Assembly (NCBI RefSeq): GCF_013304825.1
Contig: NZ_JAAWUO010000002.1
Coordinates: 226,369-290,368, forward strand
DNA length: 64,000 nt
Direction of reading: 5' to 3'
Source: Blautia schinkii
GTDB taxonomy: Bacteria > Bacillota > Clostridia > Lachnospirales > Lachnospiraceae
Made by a program: the position numbers and the translations under genes. Shown piece after piece: positions 1 through 8,305 of the stretch (the first letter of the stretch is position 1; each line of letters starts with the position of its first letter). The notes beneath the pieces were generated by a model that was given only the letters and a program-made list of their open reading frames with translations, was not told the DNA's origin and did no database searches.

Positions 1-64
1 TCAGTGTGATGGCCAGCAGGACAACAAGCCTGGCCGCGGTTTTCACGCCCGTCGATAACGACAT
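1..64 (-). CDS. 5' end of an unidentified membrane or secreted protein (partial)
   Basis: An ATG at 64-62 is preceded by AAAGGA about 8 bases upstream and opens a frame that runs off the left edge after 21 codons. The visible residues have a short polar start with Lys8 and Arg12, then a hydrophobic run (LVVLLAIT), which fits a signal peptide or first membrane segment. It lies downstream of a terminator on the same strand, so it is probably a separate transcript. The product cannot be named from 21 residues. Confidence 0.5.
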   Translation of the reverse strand, partial: MSLSTGVKTAARLVVLLAITL

Positions 65-139
65 TTTAAACGGTCCTTTCTTTGGTTACTGTAAACAATT
101 TGCTGTTGTAAAGAAAAGAAACGTTAAAAATAAAGACAA

Positions 140-187
140 AAAAATTTCAAAAAAGGCTCTCCCCACCGGAAAGGGTGGTGAGAGCCT
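140..187 (-). terminator. Rho-independent terminator
   Basis: A 14-bp inverted repeat (arms 154-167 and 173-187, one mismatch) is followed on the minus strand by a broken T-run at 138-153. It ends minus-strand transcription from the CAP-domain gene before the partial gene at the left edge. The stretch 188-326 holds no gene I can support. Confidence 0.7.
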
Positions 188-326
188 AAACTGTATCGTT
201 CAATTAGAGGAATCGGAATTGTCAACCAATCTCATTTTTGCGGGTAAATATTTTTGTTTTTAAGCCGTCGTATGCAGGGAAGGATACACATTTGTAGAGC
301 TTAACTTTGCTGACAAATTATCAAAT

Positions 327-352
327 AACGCACCGCCATACGGTGGTGCGTT
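327..352 (-). terminator. Hairpin downstream of the CAP-domain gene
   Basis: Arms 327-337 and 342-352 form an 11-bp stem with one mismatch, 18 bases after the stop of the CAP gene. The following minus-strand bases are T/A-rich but lack a clean T-run, so this may be a weak terminator or a 3' end stabiliser backed by the stronger one at 140-187. Confidence 0.5.
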
Positions 353-369
353 TCTGTGTATTTATATCA

Positions 370-1860
370 TCAATAGGATGAATTATTGTCTGTCCAATTG
401 GCTTTTAACGTTTGACTATCATACATATGAATTTTATCTCGTATTCCTCCTTCAATCTCAGTACTGTCGAAGATAGTCCATTTTTCAAATGTAGCGTTTG
501 CTTTTACTGGTTTAGTTATATCCTTCGCATATAGCGTCATCCCTGCCGGCACCTGTATTGTGTATTTTTCAGCATTATCTTTATCCGGAAAATATCCGCC
601 ATTAGCATCGACTGTTAGCGTGAATTTCTGGTCAGGGTTTTGTGCAAATACCTGGACCCAAAAGCCTTTATAATAGCCAACTCCTATATGAGTAGCGCGT
701 TTGTCTATCAGTGTAACTAGATGTCCTTTGCTTTCTTCCCATAATTCGACTGCTCTTTCAGGACTGCTTCCAGTTGTAATATTTTCACCTAAAATATTAC
801 CTGCGCCAGCCGCATGGTAAGCTGTGGCATTATTTGTTCCATCTGGTCTTTGATGACTAAATTTTGTGTAAATTTCTTTTGCTCTTACAGCGGCTCCGGC
901 ATCCAAAGCCGCGCTTTCTTTTACTGCATTCTTCCCATATTTCTTTCTTACTTTATTTGTTAACCGGATAACTTCTTTTATATCTTTTTTTACCTGTTCC
1001 GGGCTTTCTGGGTCAGGAGTAGCAGTAGGTTTTGGAGTAGCCGTCGGCTTTGGTTTCTGTGTCGGTTTTGGAGTAGGTTTTTTCGTCGGCTGCGGTGTGG
1101 CGGTAGGCTTTTTCGTTGGTGTTGGTGTTACCGTGACAGGAGGCTGAGACGGAGTTACAGTAGGATTTAAAACTGTCTTTTTAGGGACTTTAACTTTAGC
1201 TCCGTCTTTATAATATCCACCATAAGTTTTGAATGTTTTATTATAACCTTTTACGATATAATAATAAGTTTTGCCCGCCTTAATCGGATATTTGCTACTG
1301 GATTTGTGAACATATTTCGGTGTCTTCGCACTTACGCTTTTAATCTTTGTCCATTTGCTTGATGCTGATGGACGGTAATAAACAACGTAATTTGTGGCAT
1401 TAATGGATTTCGTCCATGTCACAGTCACCTGTTTATAACTGTTTGCTTTCGCGCTGGCCCTTACGGTAGACGGCACGGCTGGGATGGTGACGGTCTTACC
1501 TTTCTTGTCGTAAGAACTCCATTTCTTTCCATACTTATTGTACGCTCTAACCGTGTAGGTGTACTTTTTACCACCCTTGAGCGGGTACTTCTTAGAAGAT
1601 TTGTGAGTGTACTTCAGATTTTTACTGCTGATAGTTGCCAGCGTGGTCCACTTCTTCGCACCGGCCTGTTTGTAATAAATCCGGTAAGAAGTGGCATACT
1701 TGGACTTTTTCCAGGTGACTGTCACGGAGTTTTTAGCAGCCGCAGCCTTCGTTACAGATACTGCCGAAGGTGTCTTTCCGGATGCAGCGAATACCGGCAT
1801 AGCCATCACCAATACCAGCAGGACTGCCAGGAAACAACTAATTATCCTCTTTCTTTTCAT
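370..1860 (-). CDS. Secreted FnIII / CAP-domain protein with C-terminal Listeria-Bacteroides repeat
   Basis: This 496-aa protein starts with a signal peptide (KRKR, hydrophobic core, cut near AFA-A). Two fibronectin-III-like modules of about 100 residues follow (roughly 30-130 and 131-230), each ending in a GKxYxYxVxxYNK pattern. A Thr/Pro/Lys linker of about 50 residues precedes a CAP/SCP domain (about 290-410) with FSHQRPDG and LGENI motifs. The last 80 residues (LTVDANGG, FEKWT, LKANWT) match the InlB B-repeat/Flg_new family. No LPXTG is seen, so it is likely released or loosely wall-bound. The ribosome site AGGAGG is 8 bases before ATG. It lies beside conjugation genes and may be cargo that alters the surface. 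The molecular role of bacterial CAP domains is mostly unknown. Confidence 0.85.
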   Translation of the reverse strand: MKRKRIISCFLAVLLVLVMAMPVFAASGKTPSAVSVTKAAAAKNSVTVTWKKSKYATSYRIYYKQAGAKKWTTLATISSKNLKYTHKSSKKYPLKGGKKYTYTVRAYNKYGKKWSSYDKKGKTVTIPAVPSTVRASAKANSYKQVTVTWTKSINATNYVVYYRPSASSKWTKIKSVSAKTPKYVHKSSSKYPIKAGKTYYYIVKGYNKTFKTYGGYYKDGAKVKVPKKTVLNPTVTPSQPPVTVTPTPTKKPTATPQPTKKPTPKPTQKPKPTATPKPTATPDPESPEQVKKDIKEVIRLTNKVRKKYGKNAVKESAALDAGAAVRAKEIYTKFSHQRPDGTNNATAYHAAGAGNILGENITTGSSPERAVELWEESKGHLVTLIDKRATHIGVGYYKGFWVQVFAQNPDQKFTLTVDANGGYFPDKDNAEKYTIQVPAGMTLYAKDITKPVKANATFEKWTIFDSTEIEGGIRDKIHMYDSQTLKANWTDNNSSY

Positions 1861-1949
1861 CCTGTTTTCCTCCTGTCTGTTTCATAGATATACCATTATT
1901 TTACTCCTGCCCTCCCCCTTTGTAAATCAACCAGCCACATTTTCTGCAT

Positions 1950-1978
1950 AAAAAATGAGAGGCATTTTGAGCCCCTCA
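1950..1978 (-). terminator. Rho-independent terminator of the coupling-protein operon
   Basis: An 8-bp stem (1956-1963 with 1971-1978, including one G-U pair) is followed on the minus strand by six T. It overlaps the stop codon of the 40-aa gene just upstream and closes the GNAT-VirD4-DUF5688 transcript. Confidence 0.75.
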
Positions 1979-2098
1979 CATGCTTTTCCGCCCTTCTATC
2001 AGCCTTCCGTCCCCGGTCCTCACATCCACCTGGAAAAATCCCGGCCTCAGTTTCAGATATCTCCGGACGGCCTCTGTCAGGTTTTCTTCTTTTCCCAT
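1976..2098 (-). CDS. 40-aa hypothetical protein of the transfer operon
   Basis: An ATG at 2098-2096 has a full AAGGAGG site 5 bases upstream, overlapping the end of the DUF5688 gene, and runs 40 codons to TGA at 1976. The peptide begins MGKEENLTEAV and is polar, with a charged middle (RRYLKLRPGFF) and no membrane segment. Ideal ribosome site, tight spacing and a terminator at its stop argue that it is translated. I do not recognise a family. Confidence 0.65.
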   Translation of the reverse strand: MGKEENLTEAVRRYLKLRPGFFQVDVRTGDGRLIEGRKSM

Positions 2099-2108
2099 AT
2101 CTCCCTCC

Positions 2109-3080
2109 TTACATCGTCCATTTGTGATGCTTTACCTTGTCTACGGTTTCCGATACTTTTTGGACATCTTCCCTGGCAACGGATAGTTTCCTGCCGTCAT
2201 AACGGAAGACTTCGTAAGAGAGCAGGTCCTCCGGCTCTACCGTGGACAGGTTCACCTCTTTTACCGTCTCTTTCATCTTTCCGATGTCCATATCCTCACT
2301 TTCCCTTACAACCATGACCTCATGGATGGAACTGGGGAGGACATAATAAGGCTCACCAAGTTCTTCACACACCTTCTGTAAAGCCTCCGGGCACAGCATC
2401 ACATTGGCACCGTTTACTTTTTCCTGGTTTGTCAGGACATAGAGCGGGGATTCCTGGGCGAGCATCTCTTCCATCACTTCCCTCTGTATCTCTGTCACTT
2501 CCCCCGCTTCTATCTGCCTTTCCAGTTCCTCCCGCAGGATATCAGCAGTATTCCGCAACTGGAACTCCTGCGCTGCCGTGTTTTTATATGCCTCGGCCAA
2601 AACCTCACTCTGGCCCATCCGGAATAACGGCAGGCTGTCTTTCGTCACACGGAAGGAATATAGCAACGCTCCCTCCTCGGCTACCTTACAGCGCACCACT
2701 GCCGCCATATCCTCCACAGAATCGTATACCGCATTTTCCAGGAGTGCCCTGTTTGCATCCGCATTCACCAACTGGATGAACAGTCCTTTCCGGAAGTCCT
2801 CCGCGGATGGCAGGTCCGTGATTTCCGGCAGGGCTGTCCTCTTTTCCTCTACCAGGCCCGCTGCGTATCTCCCGATATCCGCCATACTCTCCCCGGATGC
2901 CAGCATCCCTGCATAATCGTCCGGATATATGACCAGGGCATGTTTATCCCCTTCATGCCTGCAACGTAATCCATCCCTGGGGCCGTTTACTTTCGGGACT
3001 GTGATGGGCTTTACTTCCCACTGCTCCCCCAGGCTCTTCTCTATTGCTTTTTGCAGTCTGATTTTGTCTTCTTTTTCCAT
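2109..3080 (-). CDS. DUF5688 family protein
   Basis: This 323-aa protein has no signal peptide or membrane segment. The sequence resembles the DUF5688 family common in clostridial mobile elements: an N-terminal half with paired short helices, then a compact segment with NGANVMLCPEAL and YYVLPSSIHEVMVV. Family members are described only as hypothetical. It starts 40 bases inside the end of the coupling-protein gene, so the two are translationally coupled, and it is followed at once by the 40-aa gene. Context suggests an accessory role in transfer or element maintenance; that is inference. The ribosome site is AAAGGAG. Confidence 0.75.
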   Translation of the reverse strand: MEKEDKIRLQKAIEKSLGEQWEVKPITVPKVNGPRDGLRCRHEGDKHALVIYPDDYAGMLASGESMADIGRYAAGLVEEKRTALPEITDLPSAEDFRKGLFIQLVNADANRALLENAVYDSVEDMAAVVRCKVAEEGALLYSFRVTKDSLPLFRMGQSEVLAEAYKNTAAQEFQLRNTADILREELERQIEAGEVTEIQREVMEEMLAQESPLYVLTNQEKVNGANVMLCPEALQKVCEELGEPYYVLPSSIHEVMVVRESEDMDIGKMKETVKEVNLSTVEPEDLLSYEVFRYDGRKLSVAREDVQKVSETVDKVKHHKWTM

Positions 3081-4954
3081 TTCTCCTTTCCTCCTTCATA
3101 CTGGCGGTGGATAGACTCCCTCAGGGTCTCATATCCTTTTTCTGCCAGCCGCATTATTTTTTCTCTACAATCCTCCGGCCGTTCCGGAAGGATTGGCATT
3201 AGTCTTTTTGTTTCTTTTATTTCTTCTTTTCCTTCTATCCCCATAGCCTCCTGATTATACCGCTGCACCTTCTCAGACATCGGCCCCAGGACGGCATCGT
3301 TGAAGTATGAGCACTTCCTGGCTTTGCAATACCCGTAATCTGCGGATATGATAACGACCTCATCCTGTTTCACCAGCCTGGACAAATCCGAAGGCTCCAG
3401 GATTGGCTTGTCTTGGTATGAAATGCTGACGCTACGGTTCTTCCCGGAACCGCTCCAGGTCGTCTGCCTTTCCTTGTAAGTGCCAGCCATCCCACAGATG
3501 GTCTTGGCTGTGGAAGGACTCCGTACATCCAAACAGACCAGATATGCACTATTGGCAATCATCGACTGGATATCGGCTTTCGTATAAGCGTTTTCCAGGG
3601 CTTCAAAACTCTGGGTTATCAAAATCAGGGTGATGTTCCGACTTCTTCCAGTGAGCAGTATTCCTGAATGTAAATATGGCACAGGGCACCGGGCACAAAT
3701 CCGGGCCATCTCATCAATCACGACCATAACTGGCCGGCTCCCTTCCGGCCTCTTTATCAGGCTACCAAACACCTGGGCGATAATAAGGTTTACCAAATTG
3801 TAGTACACTTCCAGTTTTTCCTCCGGGATGGCCAGAAAGACTGCCCTTCCTTCCTCAAGCATCTGCGGGTTTGCCTGCCGGGTATTGGTCTCCATTCCAT
3901 ATCGGATATCTTCATCAATAAAGATTTTTAAAGACTCCTGCTCCTGCTGGACGATTCCCGACATCGTATCCTCCGCAAGGTTCCGGAACGAAGAAAGAAA
4001 TTTCGTCTCTGTAGCCCTCGGTGCTGCCCCGTCCAGTAATTCCTCCACCAGTTCTTTTGCATCCCTGGACAGTATCTCGTTTACCAGTTCTGACAAGTTG
4101 TGTATCTTTTTCTGCTTATACAGGCCAACCAGTTCTCCGACCAAAAGCGAGCGGCCCGACTGTTTCCAGAACTGGTCTGTATCCTTGGCAGATATGGGTA
4201 TCAGGCTGTTTGCGATTTCCTCCATAGTCTCCCGAATATCCTGGTCCGTGGCCCGTCCTCCTTTGTGGTTCAGGAGATACAACGCATCCCATCCCCATTT
4301 CCCCCGGTCCTGGAAATCAATGATGACCACATCTTTCGCATCCATCCTTCGGGACTTCCGCCAGAGTTCTCCTTTGATGTCAACATAAAATCCACCGGCA
4401 TTCTGGCTGGCCAGCAATAACGGGATGACCAGGGCAGAGGACTTGCCACTGCCAGACCCACCAATCACGAATACATGGCCATCTTTATAATGTGCTGCAT
4501 CCATCGGCTTGCACAGATACTTCTGCTCTTTTTTGAAATATCCTTTCTCTGTCCTTCCAAACACCACGCCCTGTGGCTGGTCAAAAAGGAAATCTTCCGC
4601 AATCCCTGGGTACATCGCCTTTTGCTTTAACGGGCTTGAAAATTCATTAGGCTTTTCGTGGAATACATCCTCTATACTGAAATCCTTCTTTCCGGCCGCA
4701 GCCTGCCTCTGGTTCTCTGACCATACATAGACAGACGGCAGGAATGATAAGACAAACAGGATGAGGTACGACACATCCCCGCCCAAAACTTTCTGAAAGA
4801 ACAGGATTAACCCCGCCATCGCAAAAGGCTGGAGCCAGATTCCGCTGAAAAAGATACGGTTTATCCATTTCCATATATCCTTTTTCATCCCAGGACGGGG
4901 ATTTTGTATCTCCGTCCTCAGATATTTCCAAACCCGGTACAGCCAGTCTTTCAT
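3041..4954 (-). CDS. VirD4/TraG-type conjugal coupling protein (T4CP ATPase)
   Basis: This 637-aa protein has two N-terminal membrane segments (about 35-55 and 62-80) and a cytosolic hexameric-type ATPase domain. Walker A is GGSGSGKS at 165-172 and Walker B is VMVVIDEM near residue 400, followed by a sensor-like ITQSF. These are the marks of VirD4/TraG coupling proteins, which bring the relaxase-DNA complex to a type IV secretion channel. Its ATG overlaps the TGA of the GNAT-like gene by four bases. The relaxase is divergently placed 540 bases away, so the two transfer functions share one region. No VirB4-type or channel genes are visible; they may lie left of the window or be supplied by another element. 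Confidence 0.93.
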   Translation of the reverse strand: MKDWLYRVWKYLRTEIQNPRPGMKKDIWKWINRIFFSGIWLQPFAMAGLILFFQKVLGGDVSYLILFVLSFLPSVYVWSENQRQAAAGKKDFSIEDVFHEKPNEFSSPLKQKAMYPGIAEDFLFDQPQGVVFGRTEKGYFKKEQKYLCKPMDAAHYKDGHVFVIGGSGSGKSSALVIPLLLASQNAGGFYVDIKGELWRKSRRMDAKDVVIIDFQDRGKWGWDALYLLNHKGGRATDQDIRETMEEIANSLIPISAKDTDQFWKQSGRSLLVGELVGLYKQKKIHNLSELVNEILSRDAKELVEELLDGAAPRATETKFLSSFRNLAEDTMSGIVQQEQESLKIFIDEDIRYGMETNTRQANPQMLEEGRAVFLAIPEEKLEVYYNLVNLIIAQVFGSLIKRPEGSRPVMVVIDEMARICARCPVPYLHSGILLTGRSRNITLILITQSFEALENAYTKADIQSMIANSAYLVCLDVRSPSTAKTICGMAGTYKERQTTWSGSGKNRSVSISYQDKPILEPSDLSRLVKQDEVVIISADYGYCKARKCSYFNDAVLGPMSEKVQRYNQEAMGIEGKEEIKETKRLMPILPERPEDCREKIMRLAEKGYETLRESIHRQYEGGKEKWKKKTKSDCKKQ

Positions 4955-5337
4955 GGTTCCAGGACCTTCCTGGCAATCGTTTTTTCCGAAATCTCTTCAA
5001 AGCCATTCTTCTTTAAAAAATGCTTCTTCTGTTTCCCGGTATGGATGTAAACAGATGGATACCCCCTCTTCCTGGCGAAATCCTCTATCACGCCCAGCAG
5101 GTACTCCCTTGCCTTGTTATCACCTGCATCCAGGGAATGGATGAACAAGGCTTTTTCTCCTTCCATCACCGGAAAATTGACGACTGCCGTGGCTGCCGGC
5201 TCCGGTCTCCCGTCAGCCTCCAGATTAAGAGATATGTAATCATCCTGAATCTCACTACCGGCCGTGGCTGACCCCTTATAGGTGAGCAGGACCCGCAGTT
5301 TCTGGTCTGTGGCCCCTGCAAGTTGCTTTCCTCTCAT
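4951..5337 (-). CDS. Small GNAT-like acetyltransferase-fold protein
   Basis: This 128-aa protein has a C-terminal half (HSLDAGDNKAREYL, then RGYPSVYIHTGK, then FLKKNGFEEI) that resembles the end of the GNAT fold. The usual acetyl-CoA loop R/Q-x-x-G-x-G/A is not evident, so activity is uncertain. It is the first gene of the coupling-protein operon, with AAGGAG 8 bases before ATG, and overlaps the next start by ATGA. GNAT-like genes in this position recur in Lachnospiraceae elements; the role is unknown. Confidence 0.6.
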   Translation of the reverse strand: MRGKQLAGATDQKLRVLLTYKGSATAGSEIQDDYISLNLEADGRPEPAATAVVNFPVMEGEKALFIHSLDAGDNKAREYLLGVIEDFARKRGYPSVYIHTGKQKKHFLKKNGFEEISEKTIARKVLEP

Positions 5338-5497
5338 GTTCTCAACTCCTTATGTTTTATTTTCGTTGATAAGGTTTCTTCCTTACCAGCACTTACAGTA
5401 TGCAGAAAAAAAGAGAAGATAAAAAACAGAATGAAAAAAATTTTATCCTGCCCCGGATTCTCCATATTGAAAAATAAAAAACGAGGTGATTTTATCT
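5338..5497. other. Divergent promoter region and candidate oriT
   Basis: This 160-bp A/T-rich gap lies between the divergent coupling-protein operon and the relaxase gene. It holds a short inverted repeat (TAAGG 5370-5374 with CCTTA 5381-5385) and, four bases on, GCACTTA at 5389-5395. The reverse complement TAAGTGC matches the core of known MOBQ nick regions (TAAGTGCGCCCT type) for seven bases. Relaxases usually sit beside their oriT, so this is the best candidate here, but the match is short and the core/repeat orientation differs from RSF1010. Confidence 0.35.
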
Positions 5498-7273
5498 ATG
5501 GCAATCTTTCAATTCCATATGCAGGTAATCAAACGGAATGACGGAAAAAGTGTTGTGGCCGCAGCCGCCTACCGTTCTGCAAGTAAAATAGAAAATCAGT
5601 ACACCGGAATCATGGAGGACTACACCAAGAAAAAATGGGTGACACACAGCGAAATCGTGCTGCCGGAACATGCGCCGAAAGAGTTTCAGGACCGGGGATA
5701 TCTGTGGAACTCTGTAGAAGAGGCAGAAAAAGACCGGAGGGCCAGACTCGCCAAAGAGGTCATGATTGCCCTTCCAAATGAACTGACACCGGAGGAAAAC
5801 CTCCAACTGGTACAGGGATTTGTCCAGGATGCTTTTGTTTCTCAGGGCATGGTCGCCGATTTCAGCATCCACAATCCGCCTGTCACCAATGAGCAGCATA
5901 TCCCTGTTGACCGGAACGGCCAGCCAACGAAGGATGAAAAAGACATGATTTTCCAGAACCCTCATGCACACATCCTTTTGACCATGCGGCCCCTGGATAA
6001 AAATGGGAACTGGCAGCCAAAGACACAGAAAGAATATCTCTGCAAACGCCAGGGAGAGACCGCAGCCTTTACCGCCGAGGAATTTATCCAAGTCAAGGCG
6101 GATGGCTGGGAAAAACAGTACCCGTACTTCAAAGGCCGGGAAAAAGTCTGGCTGACACCCTCTGAGGCCTACCTGGAAAACCTGGTGAGGGCATCCAGCA
6201 ATCCCCGCTCCACTCCCTACGGACGGGAGAATCCGAAGATGAAGTACTGGAACTCCACGGATGCCATCTTTTCCTGGCGGAAATCCTGGGAAGAACATGT
6301 AAACCAGGCCCTGGAACGTGCAGGCATACCAGAAAGGGTGGACTGCCGCTCTTATCAAGCACAGGGTCTGGATGATATCGCCGGCATCCATCTTGGCCCT
6401 CATGGGGCAAAACAGACCAATTCCCAGCAGTATCAGATTAATGAAGATATCAAAAAACTAAATAAAAAGAATCAGGAAATCCGCCAGACTCTGAATGAAC
6501 TGGAAGCAGAGATAAAACAAAAGAATGACCAACTCTACGAATCCATTGCAGAGCGCATGGGCTGGCTGCGGGGGGAAATCCTCTCTGCCCGGTATGACCT
6601 GGAGGACTTCCAGACACAACAGGAATATATCCAGAAAACAGCGCAGTCTCTCCAGGAATCAGTCATCCGTGTAAAAGCAGCCCGGGAGAATGTCCAGGAA
6701 CGAGACCGGCAGGCTCAAAAAAACATTTCCACACTCAAGAAAGAACTGGAAGGAAATTTCCCTGCCTGGAGCAGCCGTCCTGATGAGATAGAAGCCTCAA
6801 TCCAGGCAGAGGAAGAAGGCATCCGCTTCCGTCAGGAACGGCTGGGAAGGATTCTGAACGAGGAAGGCTTTTCCGATATCCAGGACTACGAAACCAAGGC
6901 CAGGATGCTGGCACAGATGGAATCCGACTTGCAGATGCTGGACCAGAAGATTTCCGCCTGCGAGGAACAGATACAGGAGCATACCCGCCGATATGAAAAA
7001 CTATGCAGCCAGATACCCGATGATGTCTCACACCTGGCCGACTTCCGGGAACGTAGAAAAAGATGGTCTGACATTTACGGACAGCGGACTTCTGACCATA
7101 TCCGCAAGCGGACCGGCAAGGTAAAAACCGAGACATTTGACCGAATCTTACATAAAACCGATTATGCCCTGAACCATACCCTCTACCTGGCTGGCCGGGC
7201 CGGATATCTGCTGGAAAGGCTGGACCAATCTACGCAAAAGACTGTAAGCGAAAACCAAGGGCGGAATTATTAA
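5498..7273 (+). CDS. mobQ: MobA/MobL (MOBQ) family relaxase
   Basis: This 591-aa protein nicks oriT and stays linked to the transferred strand. The N-terminus (MAIFQFHMQVIKRNDGKS, then AAAAYRSASK) is the MobA/MobL signature, and NPHAHILLTMRP near 154-166 gives the metal-binding HxH motif. Residues about 300-500 are a long heptad-rich coiled coil (LNELEAEIKQKNDQL and similar). I choose the ATG at 5498 because GAGGTGA ends 8 bases before it; an in-frame GTG at 5486 lies inside that site. It is transcribed away from the coupling-protein operon and ends before a strong hairpin. Confidence 0.92.
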   Translation: MAIFQFHMQVIKRNDGKSVVAAAAYRSASKIENQYTGIMEDYTKKKWVTHSEIVLPEHAPKEFQDRGYLWNSVEEAEKDRRARLAKEVMIALPNELTPEENLQLVQGFVQDAFVSQGMVADFSIHNPPVTNEQHIPVDRNGQPTKDEKDMIFQNPHAHILLTMRPLDKNGNWQPKTQKEYLCKRQGETAAFTAEEFIQVKADGWEKQYPYFKGREKVWLTPSEAYLENLVRASSNPRSTPYGRENPKMKYWNSTDAIFSWRKSWEEHVNQALERAGIPERVDCRSYQAQGLDDIAGIHLGPHGAKQTNSQQYQINEDIKKLNKKNQEIRQTLNELEAEIKQKNDQLYESIAERMGWLRGEILSARYDLEDFQTQQEYIQKTAQSLQESVIRVKAARENVQERDRQAQKNISTLKKELEGNFPAWSSRPDEIEASIQAEEEGIRFRQERLGRILNEEGFSDIQDYETKARMLAQMESDLQMLDQKISACEEQIQEHTRRYEKLCSQIPDDVSHLADFRERRKRWSDIYGQRTSDHIRKRTGKVKTETFDRILHKTDYALNHTLYLAGRAGYLLERLDQSTQKTVSENQGRNY

Positions 7274-7295
7274 TTCATTGCAATTTGATTCCACC

Positions 7296-7331
7296 AAAAA
7301 GGGAGAACAGCCCACACAACTGCTCTCCCTT
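7296..7331. terminator. Bidirectional terminator between relaxase and small unknown gene
   Basis: A 12-bp stem (7299-7310 with 7320-7331, one mismatch) has a 9-base loop. On the minus strand it is followed by TTTTT; on the plus strand by TTCTTATT. It sits between two convergent genes. Confidence 0.7.
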
Positions 7332-7357
7332 CTTATTACACCCCGAAATCCGGGAAC

Positions 7358-7720
7358 TTATTTTCCATAGACTTTATCATATGCTTCACATAATAAATCT
7401 TCCAGTTTCCCTCTCCGGCAATCCACGGTTTCCCAAAACTCCATCGGCTGATTTTCAAGATAATCGGAAATGTCTGTGTAAATCTCCTGTGCTCTTTTGT
7501 CTCTTGGGTCATCTTCACTTTCAGAATATGCAAACAGTTTCTGCGCTTTTTCCAAAAGTTCTTTTGAAGAATCACTCTCTTTTGCATCCTCCTTCCAGAT
7601 ATCCAGAAGGATATAACGCTGCGCATACAGGCTGAACATATTAAATAAAATATCCTTCTTTTTCCGTACCGCATCTCCTTCCAGGGATGTCTCGCCCTTT
7701 TTCATCTCTTTTGCATTCAT
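7358..7720 (-). CDS. 120-aa hypothetical protein
   Basis: This acidic helical protein (KELLEKAQKLFAYSESEDD, DISDYLENQPMEF) has no membrane segment and no motif I recognise. Its start is 32 bases after the stop of the upstream 72-aa gene on the same strand, suggesting one transcript that ends at the hairpin 7296-7331. No clear Shine-Dalgarno is seen before ATG 7720; a second ATG at 7705 is preceded by AAAAGAG. Lower GC than the backbone suggests element cargo. Confidence 0.6.
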   Translation of the reverse strand: MNAKEMKKGETSLEGDAVRKKKDILFNMFSLYAQRYILLDIWKEDAKESDSSKELLEKAQKLFAYSESEDDPRDKRAQEIYTDISDYLENQPMEFWETVDCRRGKLEDLLCEAYDKVYGK

Positions 7721-7752
7721 GATAGTAAATTCTAAAGGTCGTGATGGAGATA

Positions 7753-7971
7753 CTAAATAACTCCCTGGTTCACAGGATTTATTTCCTTTTCATCCATTCC
7801 TTTATTCTCACAATCATCTGTTACATAACTCATGAATCTATAAAGAAATGCTCTGCGGACAATCCTGCTGATTTCCTCTCCTACCCTTATATCTTCTGCA
7901 TCCTCTGGGGCAGTAAAACAATCACAGATTTTCACGATGTTATTATTTAATTCAACATAATTCTCGTACAT
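7753..7971 (-). CDS. 72-aa hypothetical protein
   Basis: A perfect AGGAGG lies 7 bases before the ATG at 7971. The product is small and acidic with three Cys (ICDCF, DDCEN) and no recognisable domain. It is probably cotranscribed with the 120-aa gene. Short length and low GC fit accessory element DNA. Confidence 0.6.
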   Translation of the reverse strand: MYENYVELNNNIVKICDCFTAPEDAEDIRVGEEISRIVRRAFLYRFMSYVTDDCENKGMDEKEINPVNQGVI

Positions 7972-8242
7972 AAATGTACCTCCTCTATCAATAAGTCCCT
8001 TCCGGGAAAACAGTTTTTATGGTTTCACTCGCGAGTTCTTTTTGCTTACAAATCCATTATGTCACAAAGAAATCCACAATTCAAATTTTTGCGGAAAAGG
8101 TTACGCTCCGAAAAATAACCCGCAAAAAATATTTGTAGATTTATCCAAATTTGATTTTCCGCATATTTGCTTCTCCTTTCTTTTGGATTTCAACAGTAAT
8201 ATGCTGGATTTTCTCATCTTTTTAATAATTACGTCTTGACAC

Positions 8243-8270
8243 TTGAAAATGTGTAAAACAGGAATATAAT
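8243..8270 (+). promoter_or_regulatory. Promoter of the small secreted protein gene
   Basis: TTGAAA (8243-8248), 16 bases, TATAAT (8265-8270). A second -35-like TTGACA sits just upstream (8236-8241) but would give a 23-base spacer. The rest of 7972-8242 is A/T-rich with no gene I can support. Confidence 0.7.
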
Positions 8271-8305
8271 GATACTATAAATATACTGCAAAGGAGAATT
8301 TAGGT

